A stretch of DNA of 64,000 nt from Bacilli bacterium (lineage in GTDB: Bacteria; Bacillota_I; Bacilli_A; RF39; UBA660). A model generated the notes under the pieces. The model did not search any database. It had not been told where the DNA came from and saw only the letters and a program-made list of their open reading frames with translations. A program made the translations under genes and the position numbers. The stretch lies in NCBI GenBank assembly GCA_900753325.1, contig CAADYO010000028.1, forward strand, positions 6,493 through 70,492, written 5' to 3'. This document shows, in pieces, positions 1-7,967 of this stretch; within the stretch, counting starts at the first letter, position 1, and every line of letters starts with the position of its first letter.

Positions 1-1563
1 AAAGCATATAAGTTCTTATTAAAAAATAATTTTCAAACATTTAATTATCATACACATACGAATAGATGTGGGCATGATAGTATTTCAGAAGATAGTGAGT
101 ATGTAGAAAGGGCTAGAGCCAATGGCATAAAGCAGTTAGGTTTTTCTGATCATATACCAGTCCCTGAATTAGCCTATCAAGACCCTGAACATCAAATGCA
201 TATAAGTGAAGTAGATGAATACATAGAAAGTATTAGACATTTACAGGCCCAAAATCCGGATATGAAAATAAATGTTGGCTTTGAAGTAGAATTTGATCCG
301 ACGAAAGAGCAATTTCTTGGCGAATTGAGAGAAAAAGTTGATTATATGATTTTAGGTCAACACTTTGTTCCTGGCAGTAAGGGTCTAATTAAAAAAAATA
401 ACAATCCTGATTACCCACTAGAATATGCCGAAATGTTATGTAAGGCAATGGAATCCGGCATTTTTGATATAGTAGCTCATCCTGATATTTTTATGGAATT
501 TAGAGATAGTCTTGCATCAGAAGAAGCCAAAAGACAATTTGATGATAATGCTGTAGTCGCAAGTCAAATGATTTGTAATAAAGCAAAAGAAATTGGTATT
601 CCAATAGAGTTAAATTTTGCTGGTATTGATCAAGGTCAAATAATGAGTGATGGTAAATATTCATATCCTCATCCTACATTTTGGAAAATTGCATCTGAAA
701 CAGGAGTACAAGTTTTATATGGCGTAGATGCCCATGACCCAATGCAATTTGATAAAATGGGATGGAATAAAAAAATTGCCGATCAAATAATTGATCCAGG
801 AAAGTTAAATATTGTATCACAAAATTATAATCCGATAGAAGCACGAAAAAACAATTCAATACTTCAAGAGTTATATGCAAAAGGCCAAGAACATGCAACA
901 ACATATGAAACTAATTTAGCTACACAACTGGTATCAGGAATGTTATCCGAATTTCCAGATACAACAGAAATGGATGACTTGTTGTTGGTTGAAGTAGGTC
1001 AAAAGTTTGACCAGGTAAGTACCGCAATGAAAGAAGAGGCTAAAAAAAGAGAAATAAGTATAGCAGAAAAAATAGAAAAACTATCAGCAGACAAAAAACT
1101 ATCACCAACTGAAATGAAATTCCAATTAGAAAGAGAAAAACAAACATTGCAACATACCGAGGAAACACATGTTAATAGACAAGACATACTAAATAGAACA
1201 AAACAAGCCTTCCAGTATTCTATTGAGATTGGTTGCAAATCTAAGCAGGATGTTATAAGTACAGTTTCAAAAATTACAGAAGCAAACACCACCAAAAATG
1301 AAAGTACCAGAGAAAAAATGCTAGCAAGTATCGAAAGAACAAAACAAAGCTCTAGTGAAAAGCCACTACAACAACATGATAAGCCAAAGGTATTTGTAAA
1401 AGAAAATAATACATCATCAAATAACAATGCCCCATCAGGTAATAAAGCACCTTCAAGTAATAGTGGATTTACAAATACCATTTCCCTTATATTTATTATT
1501 ACTTTCATTATTGGAATAATTCTTTCAGTCGGATACATGTTTTATAAAAACATAATTGGTTGA
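1..1563 (+). CDS. PHP-domain phosphoesterase with coiled-coil and C-terminal membrane anchor (5' partial)
   Basis: The reading frame is open from base 1, so the start lies upstream of the window; 520 residues are visible. The first 250 residues form a PHP metallo-phosphoesterase of the histidinol-phosphatase type. Metal-binding motifs seen are HTHT (visible residues 17-20) with H25, then GFEVEF, LGQHF, VAHPD and VDAHD. The following roughly 200 residues are charged, rich in Lys, Glu and Gln, and look coiled-coil. A Ser/Asn-rich linker leads to one hydrophobic segment near the C-terminus, which would anchor the protein in the membrane with the PHP domain probably cytoplasmic. Standard HisK proteins are about 270 residues and soluble, so the tail is unusual. 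No his genes are nearby, so a role in histidine synthesis is not supported. The substrate is unknown. Domain call is confident, function is not. It ends in TGA before a terminator shared with the next, convergent gene. Confidence 0.8.
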   Translation, partial: KAYKFLLKNNFQTFNYHTHTNRCGHDSISEDSEYVERARANGIKQLGFSDHIPVPELAYQDPEHQMHISEVDEYIESIRHLQAQNPDMKINVGFEVEFDPTKEQFLGELREKVDYMILGQHFVPGSKGLIKKNNNPDYPLEYAEMLCKAMESGIFDIVAHPDIFMEFRDSLASEEAKRQFDDNAVVASQMICNKAKEIGIPIELNFAGIDQGQIMSDGKYSYPHPTFWKIASETGVQVLYGVDAHDPMQFDKMGWNKKIADQIIDPGKLNIVSQNYNPIEARKNNSILQELYAKGQEHATTYETNLATQLVSGMLSEFPDTTEMDDLLLVEVGQKFDQVSTAMKEEAKKREISIAEKIEKLSADKKLSPTEMKFQLEREKQTLQHTEETHVNRQDILNRTKQAFQYSIEIGCKSKQDVISTVSKITEANTTKNESTREKMLASIERTKQSSSEKPLQQHDKPKVFVKENNTSSNNNAPSGNKAPSSNSGFTNTISLIFIITFIIGIILSVGYMFYKNIIG

Positions 1564-1634
1564 TAAAAATACATATCAATTATGAAATCAACACAAACAA
1601 CATATGTAGCAAAATTAATCAAATAAAAAACGAC

Positions 1635-1680
1635 AAAAAACTTTAAAGAACTCAGAAGATAGAGAACTTTAAAGTTTTTT
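1635..1680. terminator. Bidirectional terminator between convergent genes
   Basis: A 14-bp perfect inverted repeat, AAAAAACTTTAAAG at 1635-1648 and CTTTAAAGTTTTTT at 1667-1680, has A-tract and T-tract ends. It serves the PHP gene on the plus strand and the ABC permease on the minus strand, whose stop codon it touches. Confidence 0.7.
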
Positions 1681-2476
1681 AGTTGGTAGCAATTACTTTC
1701 TTTTCAATACAATCAACAATAAAATACAATAGGTAAGAAATAATACCAAGCATCACAACACTTGTAATAACCAAATTAATATTAAATACTTGTGACCCAT
1801 ACATAATTAAATAACCAAGTCCATTTTTAGATACTAAGAGTTCACCCATAATAACCCCAATCAAACTCATAGAGATATTTATCTTAAAGGCATTAATTAT
1901 TGTTCCCAAGTTACTTGGTAACACAGCCTTCATAAATATTTGCCATTTACTAGCCTTGAACGATTTTAAAAGTAAAATATAATTTTTATCAGTTGCAATA
2001 AAACCATTATATATATTAATAATCGTAATAAAAACACTAATCAAAAGAGCCATAAATATAATTGAATTTGTACTAGCTCCAACCCAAATAATAATTAAAG
2101 GTCCTAAAGCAACTTTTGGTAGAGAATTCAAAACGGTAAGATAAGGATCAATTATTTTAGAAATAATTCTATTACTCCATAATATAACAGCAATTACAAA
2201 TCCTAAAACAGATGCAATTATAAAACTTATAAGCACTTCATAAAGCGTAATGCCTATGTGATTGAATAAACTACCAGTTTTAAAAAGAGAAATAGTAGTA
2301 GCCAAAACCTTGCTAGGAGAAGAAGAAAGAAAAGTGTTAATTAAATTAAATCTTGCTAGGATTTCCCATATAACCAAAAAGAATATTATAATAGAGGCAC
2401 GTGAAATACCAATAGTGAGTTTTTCCCGTTTTATTTTTTTTAAAAAAGCCTTATGTTCTTCACTGTAAGTAGACAT
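1679..2476 (-). CDS. ABC transporter permease, SsuC/TauC/ThiX type
   Basis: This 265-residue integral membrane protein has about six hydrophobic segments and the EAA-type cytoplasmic loop (residues about 160-200, containing SFKASKWQIFMKAVLP). This is the BPD permease family that works with NMT1/THI5-like binding proteins for sulfonates, nitrate or pyrimidine precursors of thiamine. The ATG at 2476 is preceded by GGAGGG with a good spacing. It overlaps the 3' end of the ATPase gene by 17 bases, so the two are translationally coupled. The matching solute-binding protein is probably the gene at 10395-11390 on the same strand, now separated by the arginine island. The substrate cannot be told from sequence. 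Confidence 0.85.
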   Translation of the reverse strand: MSTYSEEHKAFLKKIKREKLTIGISRASIIIFFLVIWEILARFNLINTFLSSSPSKVLATTISLFKTGSLFNHIGITLYEVLISFIIASVLGFVIAVILWSNRIISKIIDPYLTVLNSLPKVALGPLIIIWVGASTNSIIFMALLISVFITIINIYNGFIATDKNYILLLKSFKASKWQIFMKAVLPSNLGTIINAFKINISMSLIGVIMGELLVSKNGLGYLIMYGSQVFNINLVITSVVMLGIISYLLYFIVDCIEKKVIATN

Positions 2477-3212
2477 CTAAATCCCTCCAAATTTTTTCAT
2501 AATAATCATTAAACTCTATACATTTACGATTATGAATAGGATCTTTTTTATCGCTCAATTTTATTTCGTAAATACTTTTAACCGTAGCAGGACGTCTAGA
2601 TAAGACAATAACTCTGTCAGACATACTTATAGCTTCAGCTATATCATGAGTAATAAGAATTGCCGTCTTTTTTTCAGCCTTAATAATCCTATACATATCA
2701 TCGGACAAAGCAAGACGAGTTTGATAATCAAGTGCACTATAAGGTTCATCCAGCAATAATAGTGATGGATTAATAGCCAAGGTCCTAATTAGAGCTACCC
2801 TTTGCTTCATACCACCGGATAAACTATCCGGATATTTATATTTAAATTCTGAAAGTCCATATTTATCTAAGAGTTTAATAACATTTTTTACAGATTCTGG
2901 ATTTTTTCTTTTCTTAATTTCTAGTCCCAATAAACAATTATCCAGTATTGTTAACCAAGGAAATAGAGAATCAGTCTGTAGCATATAGCCAATCTCTTCT
3001 TTATCATGAAAAACTATTTTTCCATCGCTTTTTTTATTAAGATCAGATAGAATTGAAAGAATTGTAGATTTACCACAACCAGAAGGTCCAACAATTGCTA
3101 AAATCTCTTGTTGATACACATCAAAATTAACATTGTCAACAGCCAAAGTTTCTCCTTGCTTATTATGATAAACTTTTTTTAAATTTTTAATCTCAAGTAA
3201 AATCTTTTTCAT
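2460..3212 (-). CDS. ABC transporter ATP-binding protein, SsuB/TauB/ThiZ type
   Basis: A 250-residue nucleotide-binding subunit that powers the permease encoded just downstream. Visible motifs are Walker A GPSGCGKST, the signature LSGGMKQR, Walker B LLLLDEP followed by the D-loop SALD, and the switch His in ITHDIAEA. The start is placed at the ATG at 3212. A longer frame beginning with TTG at 3224 would run through the GGAG ribosome binding site of this ATG, so it is rejected. Family (SsuB/TauB-like importers) is clear; the substrate is not. Confidence 0.87.
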   Translation of the reverse strand: MKKILLEIKNLKKVYHNKQGETLAVDNVNFDVYQQEILAIVGPSGCGKSTILSILSDLNKKSDGKIVFHDKEEIGYMLQTDSLFPWLTILDNCLLGLEIKKRKNPESVKNVIKLLDKYGLSEFKYKYPDSLSGGMKQRVALIRTLAINPSLLLLDEPYSALDYQTRLALSDDMYRIIKAEKKTAILITHDIAEAISMSDRVIVLSRRPATVKSIYEIKLSDKKDPIHNRKCIEFNDYYEKIWRDLDVYLQ

Positions 3213-3441
3213 ATATTTCTCCAATCTAAAGTATTTTATGACTAATAACTATAAATGGTATAGATATTTATACTTGAAATTATAAAATTAAATAGCAAAG
3301 TAAGACCACACCATATTTTTGTAACAGAGGTTTTATCTATCAGCAGTAGTGTAAGAATTAAAATTTCAAATAATCAAGTCAAACCATTAGTAAAAGATAT
3401 CAAAAGAAAGCAACAATTGTGTTTTAAACAAGTTAATAAAC
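3213..3441. other. Intergenic stretch between divergent operons, with a possible gene remnant
   Basis: No complete gene lies here. On the minus strand a stop-bounded open stretch of 43 codons ends with TAG at 3242-3244. It reads as a hydrophobic, membrane-like peptide (for example KIWCGLTLLFNFII) but has no good start or ribosome binding site. It may be the tail of a decayed membrane gene or chance in AT-rich DNA. No promoter for the minus-strand ATPase gene is obvious. Confidence 0.3.
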
Positions 3442-3470
3442 TTTACTTCTTAATTTGAATATGTTATACT
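3442..3470 (+). promoter_or_regulatory. Promoter of the amino-acid ABC/arginine deiminase island
   Basis: A -35-like TTTACT at 3442-3447 and a -10 TATACT at 3465-3470 are separated by 17 bp. The -10 overlaps an inverted repeat, TTTGAATA and TACTCAAA around 3454-3474, that could be an operator. The AT-rich context makes any promoter call provisional. Confidence 0.5.
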
Positions 3471-3503
3471 CAAACTAAGATATAGTAGTGTGAGGTGGAG
3501 AGT

Positions 3504-4235
3504 ATGAAAGTAAAAAAAATTAGTATAGCAATAATAGTATTAGTATTTGCATTAATGATAACAGGTTGTGGAAAAAAAGAAAATGAGTTAGTAATGGTAA
3601 CAGAAGCTGGATTTGCTCCTTATGAATATTATAAAGATGGCCAAATTGTTGGAGTAGATATTGATATAGCAAATGATATTGCAAAAGAACTTGGAAAAAA
3701 ATTAGTAGTAAAAGATGTTGCTTTTGATTCAATTGTAAATGAATTAAAATCTGGAAAAGCAGACTTTGCTGCTGCTGGTATGAGCATAACAGAAGAAAGA
3801 AAAAAGCAAGTTGATTTTACAATTGAATACACAACTTCAAATCAGGTTGTTGTAGTAAGAAAAGATAGTGCATTAACTAACTTTTCTGACATAGATGGAA
3901 AAAGAATCGCTGTACAATTAGGTACTGTAGGTGATTCATATGCCACAAAAAATTATAAAAATTCTGAAATAAATCGTCAAAAAAAATTTTTAGTAGCAGC
4001 TGAAGCTGTAAAGAATAATAAAGCTGACTGTATAATTATGGATCAAATTCCTGCCGAACAACTAGTGAATGAAAATAGTGAATTAAAAATATTAGACGGA
4101 ATTTTATTTAAAGATTCCTATGGTATGGCCGTAAAAAAAGGAAATACGGATTTACTAGAAAAAATCAATACAATTTTACAAAAATTAATGGATGACGGAA
4201 AAATAGAAGAATATGTTATAAATCACAGTGAATAA
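3504..4235 (+). CDS. Amino-acid ABC transporter substrate-binding lipoprotein (arginine/histidine type)
   Basis: A 243-residue SBP_bac_3 family binding protein. The N-terminus is a lipoprotein signal peptide with lipobox ITGC (Cys22), so the mature protein is tethered outside the membrane. The fold is shown by EAGFAPYEYY, GVDIDIANDIAKELGKK, AAAGMSITEERKKQVDFT and GVQLGT-like segments typical of polar amino-acid binding proteins. The ATG at 3504 is chosen because AGGTGG lies five bases upstream; a GTG nine bases earlier falls inside that site. It is the first gene of an operon with a permease and an ATPase, followed by arcA, arcB and arcC. That context suggests arginine or a related amino acid (citrulline, ornithine, histidine) as ligand, but this is inferred. 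Confidence 0.88.
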   Translation: MKVKKISIAIIVLVFALMITGCGKKENELVMVTEAGFAPYEYYKDGQIVGVDIDIANDIAKELGKKLVVKDVAFDSIVNELKSGKADFAAAGMSITEERKKQVDFTIEYTTSNQVVVVRKDSALTNFSDIDGKRIAVQLGTVGDSYATKNYKNSEINRQKKFLVAAEAVKNNKADCIIMDQIPAEQLVNENSELKILDGILFKDSYGMAVKKGNTDLLEKINTILQKLMDDGKIEEYVINHSE

Positions 4236-4250
4236 AAAGAGGTAGCAATC

Positions 4251-4952
4251 GTGGAATTAATTAATAAAATAATTGAAGAATTTTATCAGTCTATAATTGA
4301 AGAAGCAAGATATCGATATATCCTAGAAGGGTTGGGACGTACTGTCGTTATTGCCTTTTTTGCAGTTATATTAGGAGTAATAGCTGGTACACTTATCGCT
4401 TTAATAAGAAATTACCATGAAGAAACAGGAAAAGCTAAACTGGCCAACTTTCTAGCAAAACTATACGTAACAATCATTCGAGGAACGCCAGCCGTTCTCC
4501 AATTGATGATTATATACTACATTATTTTTAGATCAGTTGACGTAAATACTATTATTGTTGGTATTATTGCCTTTGGCCTAAACTCAGCAGCATATGTATC
4601 AGAAATTATAAGAGCGGGAATTAATTCAATTAATAAAGGTCAAAAAGAAGCAGCTGATTCGTTAGGACTACCATATGGAGTAACTATGAAGTCTATAATA
4701 TTACCACAAGCAATTAGAAATGTTCTTCCAGCTCTAGGAAATGAATTTATAACACTATTAAAAGAAACATCAGTAGCAGGATATATAGGTATTGTGGAAC
4801 TAGTAAAAGCTGCTGATATCATAGCATCAGGAACATACAACTATTTCTTCCCATTAACTATTATTGCTATTATCTATTTAATCCTAACAATAGGTTTATC
4901 AAATTTATTAGCAATGTTTGAAAAGAAGGTGTTAGATCATGCTAGAAGCTAA
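4251..4952 (+). CDS. Amino-acid ABC transporter permease (HisM/ArtQ type)
   Basis: A 233-residue polar amino-acid ABC permease with about five membrane helices. The conserved IIRGTPAVLQLMIIYY segment and the EAA loop, reading GQKEAADSLGLPYGVTMKSIILPQA, are diagnostic of the HisM/GlnP family. The start is a GTG at 4251 preceded by AGAGGT. It sits 15 bases after the binding-protein gene and overlaps the ATPase gene by 14 bases, so the three form one importer. The predicted role is import of arginine or a related amino acid to feed the deiminase pathway encoded downstream. Confidence 0.9.
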   Translation: MELINKIIEEFYQSIIEEARYRYILEGLGRTVVIAFFAVILGVIAGTLIALIRNYHEETGKAKLANFLAKLYVTIIRGTPAVLQLMIIYYIIFRSVDVNTIIVGIIAFGLNSAAYVSEIIRAGINSINKGQKEAADSLGLPYGVTMKSIILPQAIRNVLPALGNEFITLLKETSVAGYIGIVELVKAADIIASGTYNYFFPLTIIAIIYLILTIGLSNLLAMFEKKVLDHARS

Positions 4953-5655
4953 GAATATTGAAAAAAATTTTGGTAAACTAAAAGTTTTAAAAGACATAAG
5001 CCTAACAGTCGAAAATGGTGAAAGAGTAGTTATCATCGGACCATCAGGTTCAGGAAAGAGTACATTCCTTCGCTGCCTAAATTTACTTGAGCAACCAACA
5101 AAAGGCGAAGTCATTTATAACGGAAAGAAAATAACAAATGACAATAAACTAGAGATGAGAAAAAATATAGGTATGGTTTTCCAAAGCTTTAATTTATTTA
5201 CAAATCTAACAGTTCTAGAGAACCTTACTTTAGCACCTGTAAAAGAAAATATATTAACAGAAAGTGCAGCCTTGAAAAAAGCTTCTGAATTATTAAAGGA
5301 AATTTCTTTATATGATAAAAGAGATACTTACCCAAGTAATCTATCTGGTGGTCAACAACAACGTGTTGCTATTGCACGTTCTCTAATGATGAATCCTGAA
5401 ATAATACTTTTTGACGAGCCAACATCAGCTCTAGACCCTGAAATGATTGAGGATGTTCTCCTTTTGATGAAACGAGTTGCAAAAGAAGGAATGACAATGG
5501 TAGTTGTTACACATGAGCTTGATTTTGCTAAAGATATAGCAACAAAAGTACTATTTATGGATAAAGGAAAAATATTAGAATCTGGCACTCCAAATGAAAT
5601 ATTTAATCATCCAACAACTGACAGATTAAAAGAATTTTTATCAAAAATAAAGTAG
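4939..5655 (+). CDS. Amino-acid ABC transporter ATP-binding protein (HisP/GlnQ type)
   Basis: A 238-residue nucleotide-binding subunit. Walker A is GPSGSGKST, the Q-loop lies in GMVFQSFNLF, the signature is LSGGQQQRVAIARSL, Walker B is IILFDEPTSALD and the switch His is in VVTHELDFA. The FNLFTNLTVLEN and ARSLMMNP segments are typical of the polar amino-acid subfamily. It overlaps the permease gene by 14 bases and completes the importer. An 81-bp gap with a candidate ArgR operator separates it from arcA. Confidence 0.92.
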   Translation: MLEAKNIEKNFGKLKVLKDISLTVENGERVVIIGPSGSGKSTFLRCLNLLEQPTKGEVIYNGKKITNDNKLEMRKNIGMVFQSFNLFTNLTVLENLTLAPVKENILTESAALKKASELLKEISLYDKRDTYPSNLSGGQQQRVAIARSLMMNPEIILFDEPTSALDPEMIEDVLLLMKRVAKEGMTMVVVTHELDFAKDIATKVLFMDKGKILESGTPNEIFNHPTTDRLKEFLSKIK

Positions 5656-5661
5656 TTTATT

Positions 5662-5679
5662 CATGGATTAATATTCATT
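5662..5679. promoter_or_regulatory. Candidate ARG box (ArgR/AhrC-type operator) ahead of arcA
   Basis: TGGAT-TAAT-ATTCA at 5664-5677 differs at one position from the ARG-box core TGAAT-N4-ATTCA bound by ArgR-family arginine regulators. It sits in the short gap before arcA, where such sites control arginine deiminase genes in other Firmicutes. The AT-rich background raises the chance of coincidence. Confidence 0.45.
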
Positions 5680-5696
5680 GTAATAAACGAGTTTGT

Positions 5697-5706
5697 CGAG
5701 ATCTCG
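5697..5706. promoter_or_regulatory. GC-rich palindrome in the arcA leader
   Basis: CGAGATCTCG is a perfect 10-bp palindrome. It lies in a slightly larger dyad, ACGAG at 5687-5691 and CTCGT at 5703-5707, about 17 bases before the arcA ribosome binding site. It stands out in AT-rich surroundings and could be an operator or an RNA hairpin. No function can be assigned. Confidence 0.35.
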
Positions 5707-5736
5707 TAAAAAAAATCGTCAAAGGAGGAGGAAAAA

Positions 5737-6981
5737 ATGGAAAAAATACATGTAACAAGTGAGATTGGACCATTAAAAAAAGTTCTATTACACCGTCCTG
5801 GTAATGAATTATTAAACTTAACACCAGACACATTATCTAGACTTCTTTTTGATGATATCCCTTATCTACCAGATGCCATAAAAGAGCATGATGAATTTGC
5901 AGAAGCATTAAGAAAAAATGGCGTTGAAGTAGTATATTTGGAAGATCTAATGGCTGACGTATTAGATTTAAACGATGAGATTCGTGATAAATTCATAAAG
6001 CAATTTATCTATGAAGCTGGAATTCGTACACCTAAATATAAGTATTTAGTATATGATTATCTAAATGAAATAACAGATAGTAAAAAATTAGTTTTACAAA
6101 CAATGGAAGGAATTCAAATCAGTGATATTCCAAGACAAAAAAGAGAAGTTGAAAAGTCTTTAGTAGATTTAATTAGTGAAGAAGATAAGTTTATTGCAGA
6201 GCCAATGCCAAACTTATACTTTACAAGAGACCCATTTGCAAGTATTGGAACAGGTATAAATTTAAATAAAATGTACTCTGTAACTCGAAACAGAGAAACA
6301 ATATATGCAGAATACATATTTAAATATCACCCAGATTATAAAGACCAAGTTAAACTATATTATGATCGTTATAATCCATACCATACTGAAGGTGGTGACG
6401 TTTTAAATATCAATGATCATGTTTTAGCAGTTGGTATTTCACAACGTACAACAGCAGAAGCAATTGATCAAATGGCTAAGAATTTCTTCAAAGATCCAGA
6501 TTGCAAAATAGATACAGTATTGGCCTTTAATATTCCAGAAAGCCGTGCATTTATGCATCTAGACACTGTATTTACACAAGTTGACTATGATAAGTTTACA
6601 TACCACCCAGGAATAATGGGAACACTTCAAGTATTTGAAATAACAGAAGGCGATGATCCTGACAGTGATGAGGACTTAACAGTTACTGAAATTAATGCAC
6701 CATTAGAAGATATTTTAACAAAATATGTTGGACAAAAAGTAACCCTAATTCCTTGTGCAGGTGGAGATAAAGTATCAGCAGAACGTGAACAATGGAATGA
6801 TGGTAGTAACACATTATGTATTGCACCAGGTGTAGTAGTTGTTTATGACCGTAATAACTTAACAAACGAAGTACTTCGCTCATATGGATTAAAAGTAATT
6901 GAAATTCATGGAGCAGAATTATCACGTGGACGTGGAGGTCCAAGATGTATGAGTATGCCTCTAGTAAGGGAGGATATATAA
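5737..6981 (+). CDS. arcA: Arginine deiminase
   Basis: A 414-residue cytoplasmic enzyme that hydrolyses L-arginine to L-citrulline and ammonia, the first step of the arginine deiminase pathway. Family hallmarks present are NLYFTRDPFASIG, the HTEGGDVL segment, HLDTVFT with catalytic His274, and the C-terminal RGRGGPRCMSMPL with the nucleophile Cys404. Length matches the usual 400-420 residues. The ATG at 5737 follows a strong AAAGGAGGAGG site. Its TAA shares one base with the ATG of arcB, so the two are coupled. The pathway would supply ATP, ammonia for acid resistance and ornithine. Confidence 0.97.
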   Translation: MEKIHVTSEIGPLKKVLLHRPGNELLNLTPDTLSRLLFDDIPYLPDAIKEHDEFAEALRKNGVEVVYLEDLMADVLDLNDEIRDKFIKQFIYEAGIRTPKYKYLVYDYLNEITDSKKLVLQTMEGIQISDIPRQKREVEKSLVDLISEEDKFIAEPMPNLYFTRDPFASIGTGINLNKMYSVTRNRETIYAEYIFKYHPDYKDQVKLYYDRYNPYHTEGGDVLNINDHVLAVGISQRTTAEAIDQMAKNFFKDPDCKIDTVLAFNIPESRAFMHLDTVFTQVDYDKFTYHPGIMGTLQVFEITEGDDPDSDEDLTVTEINAPLEDILTKYVGQKVTLIPCAGGDKVSAEREQWNDGSNTLCIAPGVVVVYDRNNLTNEVLRSYGLKVIEIHGAELSRGRGGPRCMSMPLVREDI

Positions 6982-7967
6982 TGAATCTACATGGTAGAGA
7001 TTTTCTTAAATTAATAGATTATACACCAGAAGAAATTGAGTATTTAATACAAGTTGCTATTGATTTAAAAAAGAAAAAACACGCCGGAATTCCACATGAT
7101 GAGTTAAAAGGTAAAAATATTGTCTTATTATTTGAAAAGGATTCAACTAGAACAAGATGTGCTTTTGAAGTGGCCGGCCTTGATTTAGGAATGGGTGTTA
7201 CTTATTTAGGACCAACAGGTTCACAAATGGGTAAAAAAGAAACCATTGCTGACACAGCAAGAGTATTAACTAGAATGTATGATGGAATTGAATATCGTGG
7301 CTTCGATCAAGAAATAGTTGAAGAAATAGCTAAATATGCGACAGTACCAGTATGGAATGGATTAACTAATGAATTCCATCCAACCCAAATGTTAGCCGAT
7401 TTAATGACCGCCTATGAAAACTTTGGTAAACTTAAAGGATTAAAACTAGTATTTCTAGGAGATGCCAGAAATAACGTTGCTAATTCGCTAATGGTTATTT
7501 GTTCAAAATTAGGTGTTAACTTTACTTGTTGTGCTCCAAAAGATTTATTCCCATCTAATGAATTAGTAAAAACATGTGAAGAATTTGCTAAGGCATCTGG
7601 AGCTACTATAACCCTAACAGAAGATGCTCTTGAAGGTACTAAAAACGCTGATATATTATATACAGACGTTTGGGTATCAATGGGTGAAAAAGAAGAACTT
7701 TGGGAACAAAGAATTAATTTACTTAAACCATATCAAGTTAACAAGGAAATAATGGCTAATGCTAACCCTAATGCAATATTCTTACACTGTTTACCATCAT
7801 TCCATAATACTGGAACAACAATTGGTAAACAAATTTATGATAAATATGGCTTAAAAGAAATGGAAGTAACAGATGAAGTATTTGAATCGAGTCAATCAAA
7901 AGTTTTTGATCAAGCTGAAAATAGACTTCATACAATTAAAGCCGTAGTATATGAGACATTAAAATAA
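6981..7967 (+). CDS. arcB: Ornithine carbamoyltransferase (catabolic)
   Basis: A 328-residue enzyme that converts citrulline and phosphate to ornithine and carbamoyl phosphate in the catabolic direction. The carbamoyl-phosphate loop is STRTRCAFEVA, the EFHPTQMLAD motif follows, and the ornithine-binding HCLPSFH is near the C-terminus. The start is the ATG at 6981, within TAATG overlapping the arcA stop, with GGGAGG upstream at 6968-6973. A longer frame from inside arcA has no site and is rejected. It overlaps the arcC start by one base in the same TAATG manner. Confidence 0.96.
   Translation: MNLHGRDFLKLIDYTPEEIEYLIQVAIDLKKKKHAGIPHDELKGKNIVLLFEKDSTRTRCAFEVAGLDLGMGVTYLGPTGSQMGKKETIADTARVLTRMYDGIEYRGFDQEIVEEIAKYATVPVWNGLTNEFHPTQMLADLMTAYENFGKLKGLKLVFLGDARNNVANSLMVICSKLGVNFTCCAPKDLFPSNELVKTCEEFAKASGATITLTEDALEGTKNADILYTDVWVSMGEKEELWEQRINLLKPYQVNKEIMANANPNAIFLHCLPSFHNTGTTIGKQIYDKYGLKEMEVTDEVFESSQSKVFDQAENRLHTIKAVVYETLK

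Noticed and set aside
3454..3474. Dyad at the importer promoter as a second ARG box
   Set aside because: The half-sites TGAAT and ACTCA are separated by seven bases instead of four, so it does not fit the ArgR pattern.
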